Shown one piece after another: positions 62,751-64,000 of a stretch of 64,000 nucleotides of DNA. The stretch is from NCBI RefSeq assembly GCF_016905005.1, contig NZ_JADIKC010000003.1, positions 1,003,630 to 1,067,629 of the forward strand. The letters run 5' to 3'. The position numbers and the translations under genes are program-made. The notes under the pieces are model-generated. The model made no database searches. It saw nothing but the letters and a program-made list of their open reading frames with translations, and was not told the origin of the DNA. Within the stretch, counting starts at the first letter, position 1, and each line of letters starts with the position of its first letter. This stretch comes from Dyella kyungheensis. GTDB lineage: Bacteria > Pseudomonadota > Gammaproteobacteria > Xanthomonadales > Rhodanobacteraceae.

Positions 62751-64000
62751 CTACCGCGAAGCGCTCCGGTGGATCGCACTGCTGCGCAGCGAGTCGTGCA
62801 GCAGCAAGGTCACGCTGACGCTTGCGCCCATCTCGCGCAGATGCACGTCGCCGCCATAGATGTGCGTGCGATCGCGAATCGAGGAAATCCCCAGGCCGCT
62901 GGCGCCCAGCAGGGTCATTGCCTGCTTGCGGGGTTCTTCGTCCATCTCCGGGCCAGGCGCCGTCGAATAGCCAAGGGCGCGCTTTCCGGTCAGGCGCATC
63001 ACTACCCAGCGCCGTCCGCGCGTGTGTCCGCCGCGCAGCTGCAGATGCATGTCCTGCATGCGTCCGCGCGACAGCACGTAGACCAGCACCTCGCAGGCAA
63101 GGCGGTACAGCGCCATATGCACGTCGGGGGCGAGCTGGCTCAATCCGCGACCGGACAATTCGCACTGGTAGCCGGCGCCGGCCTGATGGATGGCCTGTGC
63201 GAACGGGCCTTCGCGCAACGTGGCCGGCACGCCGCGCTCGCGCCAGCCGCGCGGATAGAGCGCATTGGCCAGGCGATGCATTTCATGCTGGGCGAGGGCG
63301 ACCTGCTTGGAGTAGGTGCGCTCTTCGTTGCTGGGCAGCACGTGCCGAAGGCGATCGAGCAGGCGGTTGTGGTTGTCGCGGATGGTGACGCCGATGTTTT
63401 CCAGCGTATCGGCCGCCTGCCGCAGCCGCAGCTCTTCCAGATAGAGGCCTTGTTGCGCGAGCTGGAAGCCGCGCAAGGTATCCATGTGCGTGGCGTATTC
63501 GGTATGCACCTGGTGCGCGATGCGCGAGCCCAGCATGAGCAACGTGGTGATGGCGAAGGCGATCAGCGCCTGCGCCTGGATCACGCCCGGATCGCGCACC
63601 ATCGACGAGGTCATGGTGACCGCGAGGCTGGCCAGCGTGCCGCCCAGCGCGGCGCCTTGCCAGCCGTGCCGCGAGGTGAGCCACACCACCGGCAGGAACA
63701 TGGCGATCCGGAACACCTGCATGCTGTCGCCCTGGCTGCTGAATACCAGGCCCATCAGCACGAGTAGCGGCGTCAGCACGCCAATGAGCGTGTCCTTGAC
63801 CAGGCGGCTACGCCACAACTGGATGTCGTGGTGTACAGCCGGCGCGCGCATCTGCCAGAGGTAGATGGCGATCACGGTGGGAGCAATGGCCAGCGCGCCG
63901 AGATAATTGCCGAGGAAATAGCCAAAGATGATCTGCGTGTCGATCGGCGGATAGGCTTCGCCCGGCGGCACCTGCACGGCCATCAGCACGATGGCGTCGC
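62751..64000 (-). CDS. MASE1-type membrane sensor with a degenerate histidine-kinase region (partial)
   Basis: The gene runs off the right edge; at least 416 codons are present. Membrane helices at the start (FGYFLGNYLGALAIAPTVIAIYLW and others) match MASE1. A helical segment with IRDNHNRLLDRLRHVLP and MHRLANALYPRGWRERGVPATLRE resembles the dimerisation region of NarX-type kinases, and GLGISSIRDRTHIYGGDVHL resembles the last ATP-binding box. The usual LHD histidine, the N-box Asn and the DxGxG box are not visible. It may be a non-catalytic sensor or an atypical kinase. Confidence 0.75.
   Translation of the reverse strand, partial: DAIVLMAVQVPPGEAYPPIDTQIIFGYFLGNYLGALAIAPTVIAIYLWQMRAPAVHHDIQLWRSRLVKDTLIGVLTPLLVLMGLVFSSQGDSMQVFRIAMFLPVVWLTSRHGWQGAALGGTLASLAVTMTSSMVRDPGVIQAQALIAFAITTLLMLGSRIAHQVHTEYATHMDTLRGFQLAQQGLYLEELRLRQAADTLENIGVTIRDNHNRLLDRLRHVLPSNEERTYSKQVALAQHEMHRLANALYPRGWRERGVPATLREGPFAQAIHQAGAGYQCELSGRGLSQLAPDVHMALYRLACEVLVYVLSRGRMQDMHLQLRGGHTRGRRWVVMRLTGKRALGYSTAPGPEMDEEPRKQAMTLLGASGLGISSIRDRTHIYGGDVHLREMGASVSVTLLLHDSLRSSAIHRSASR

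Overview
The window looks like a chromosomal segment of a high-GC gammaproteobacterium of the Xanthomonadales/Lysobacterales, most likely Rhodanobacteraceae (Dyella, Luteibacter or Rhodanobacter type). This is inferred from gene families, the many TonB-dependent receptors, the REP-type palindromes and the gene order. The housekeeping backbone aat - trxB - ald - ftsK - lolA - rarA - serS keeps the order known from E. coli (aat..trxB-lrp-ftsK-lolA-rarA-serS), with accessory genes inserted between members.

1-10.3 kb: ispG (isoprenoid synthesis), a methyltransferase, a DUF1905 protein, a membrane HD-GYP protein, a trio resembling E. coli yjfL-yjfM-yjfC (DUF350, DUF1190-like, glutathionylspermidine-synthase-like ATP-grasp), a GlxA-type regulator divergent from an isochorismatase-like hydrolase, aat, a class C beta-lactamase-fold serine hydrolase and a FemAB/GNAT-like protein. 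10.4-34.7 kb: trxB, ald, ftsK and lolA, then an inserted block (DUF1275, a large beta-propeller diguanylate cyclase, a CzcI-like protein plus a czcCBA-type metal efflux operon, DUF2339 and DUF3999), then rarA, a DsbA-family isomerase, serS and tRNA-Ser(UGA).

34.9-43.2 kb: directly after the tRNA and its terminator the DNA becomes visibly AT-richer up to about 38.8 kb and loses recognisable housekeeping genes. It holds a predicted PD-(D/E)XK nuclease, a deoxyribosyltransferase/TIR-like protein, a HEPN-like protein with an RX4H motif and a possible coupled leader peptide, an HTH-ended protein, membrane proteins, a CPBP protease and dispersed short inverted repeats. I read it as an acquired island, possibly defence-related; no integrase or attachment repeat was found. 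A two-gene module (unknown small protein plus HigA-like HTH protein, with RNA hairpins around it) occurs here and again at 47.9-48.75 kb.

43.2-57.5 kb: secreted proteins (a two-DTG aspartic-protease-like protein, a DRGH nuclease), an AraC regulator with a VOC protein, DUF1801 with a histone-like tail, a Met/His-rich DUF2946-like protein before a TonB receptor, divergent universal stress proteins, a quinone oxidoreductase and an MBL-fold protein. 56.2-64 kb: a cell-surface signalling locus (ECF sigma, FecR, STN-containing TonB receptor and a phytase-like histidine phosphatase in one transcription direction), divergent from a secreted protein with four near-identical Cys repeats, and a MASE1 sensor protein with a degenerate kinase region that runs off the window.
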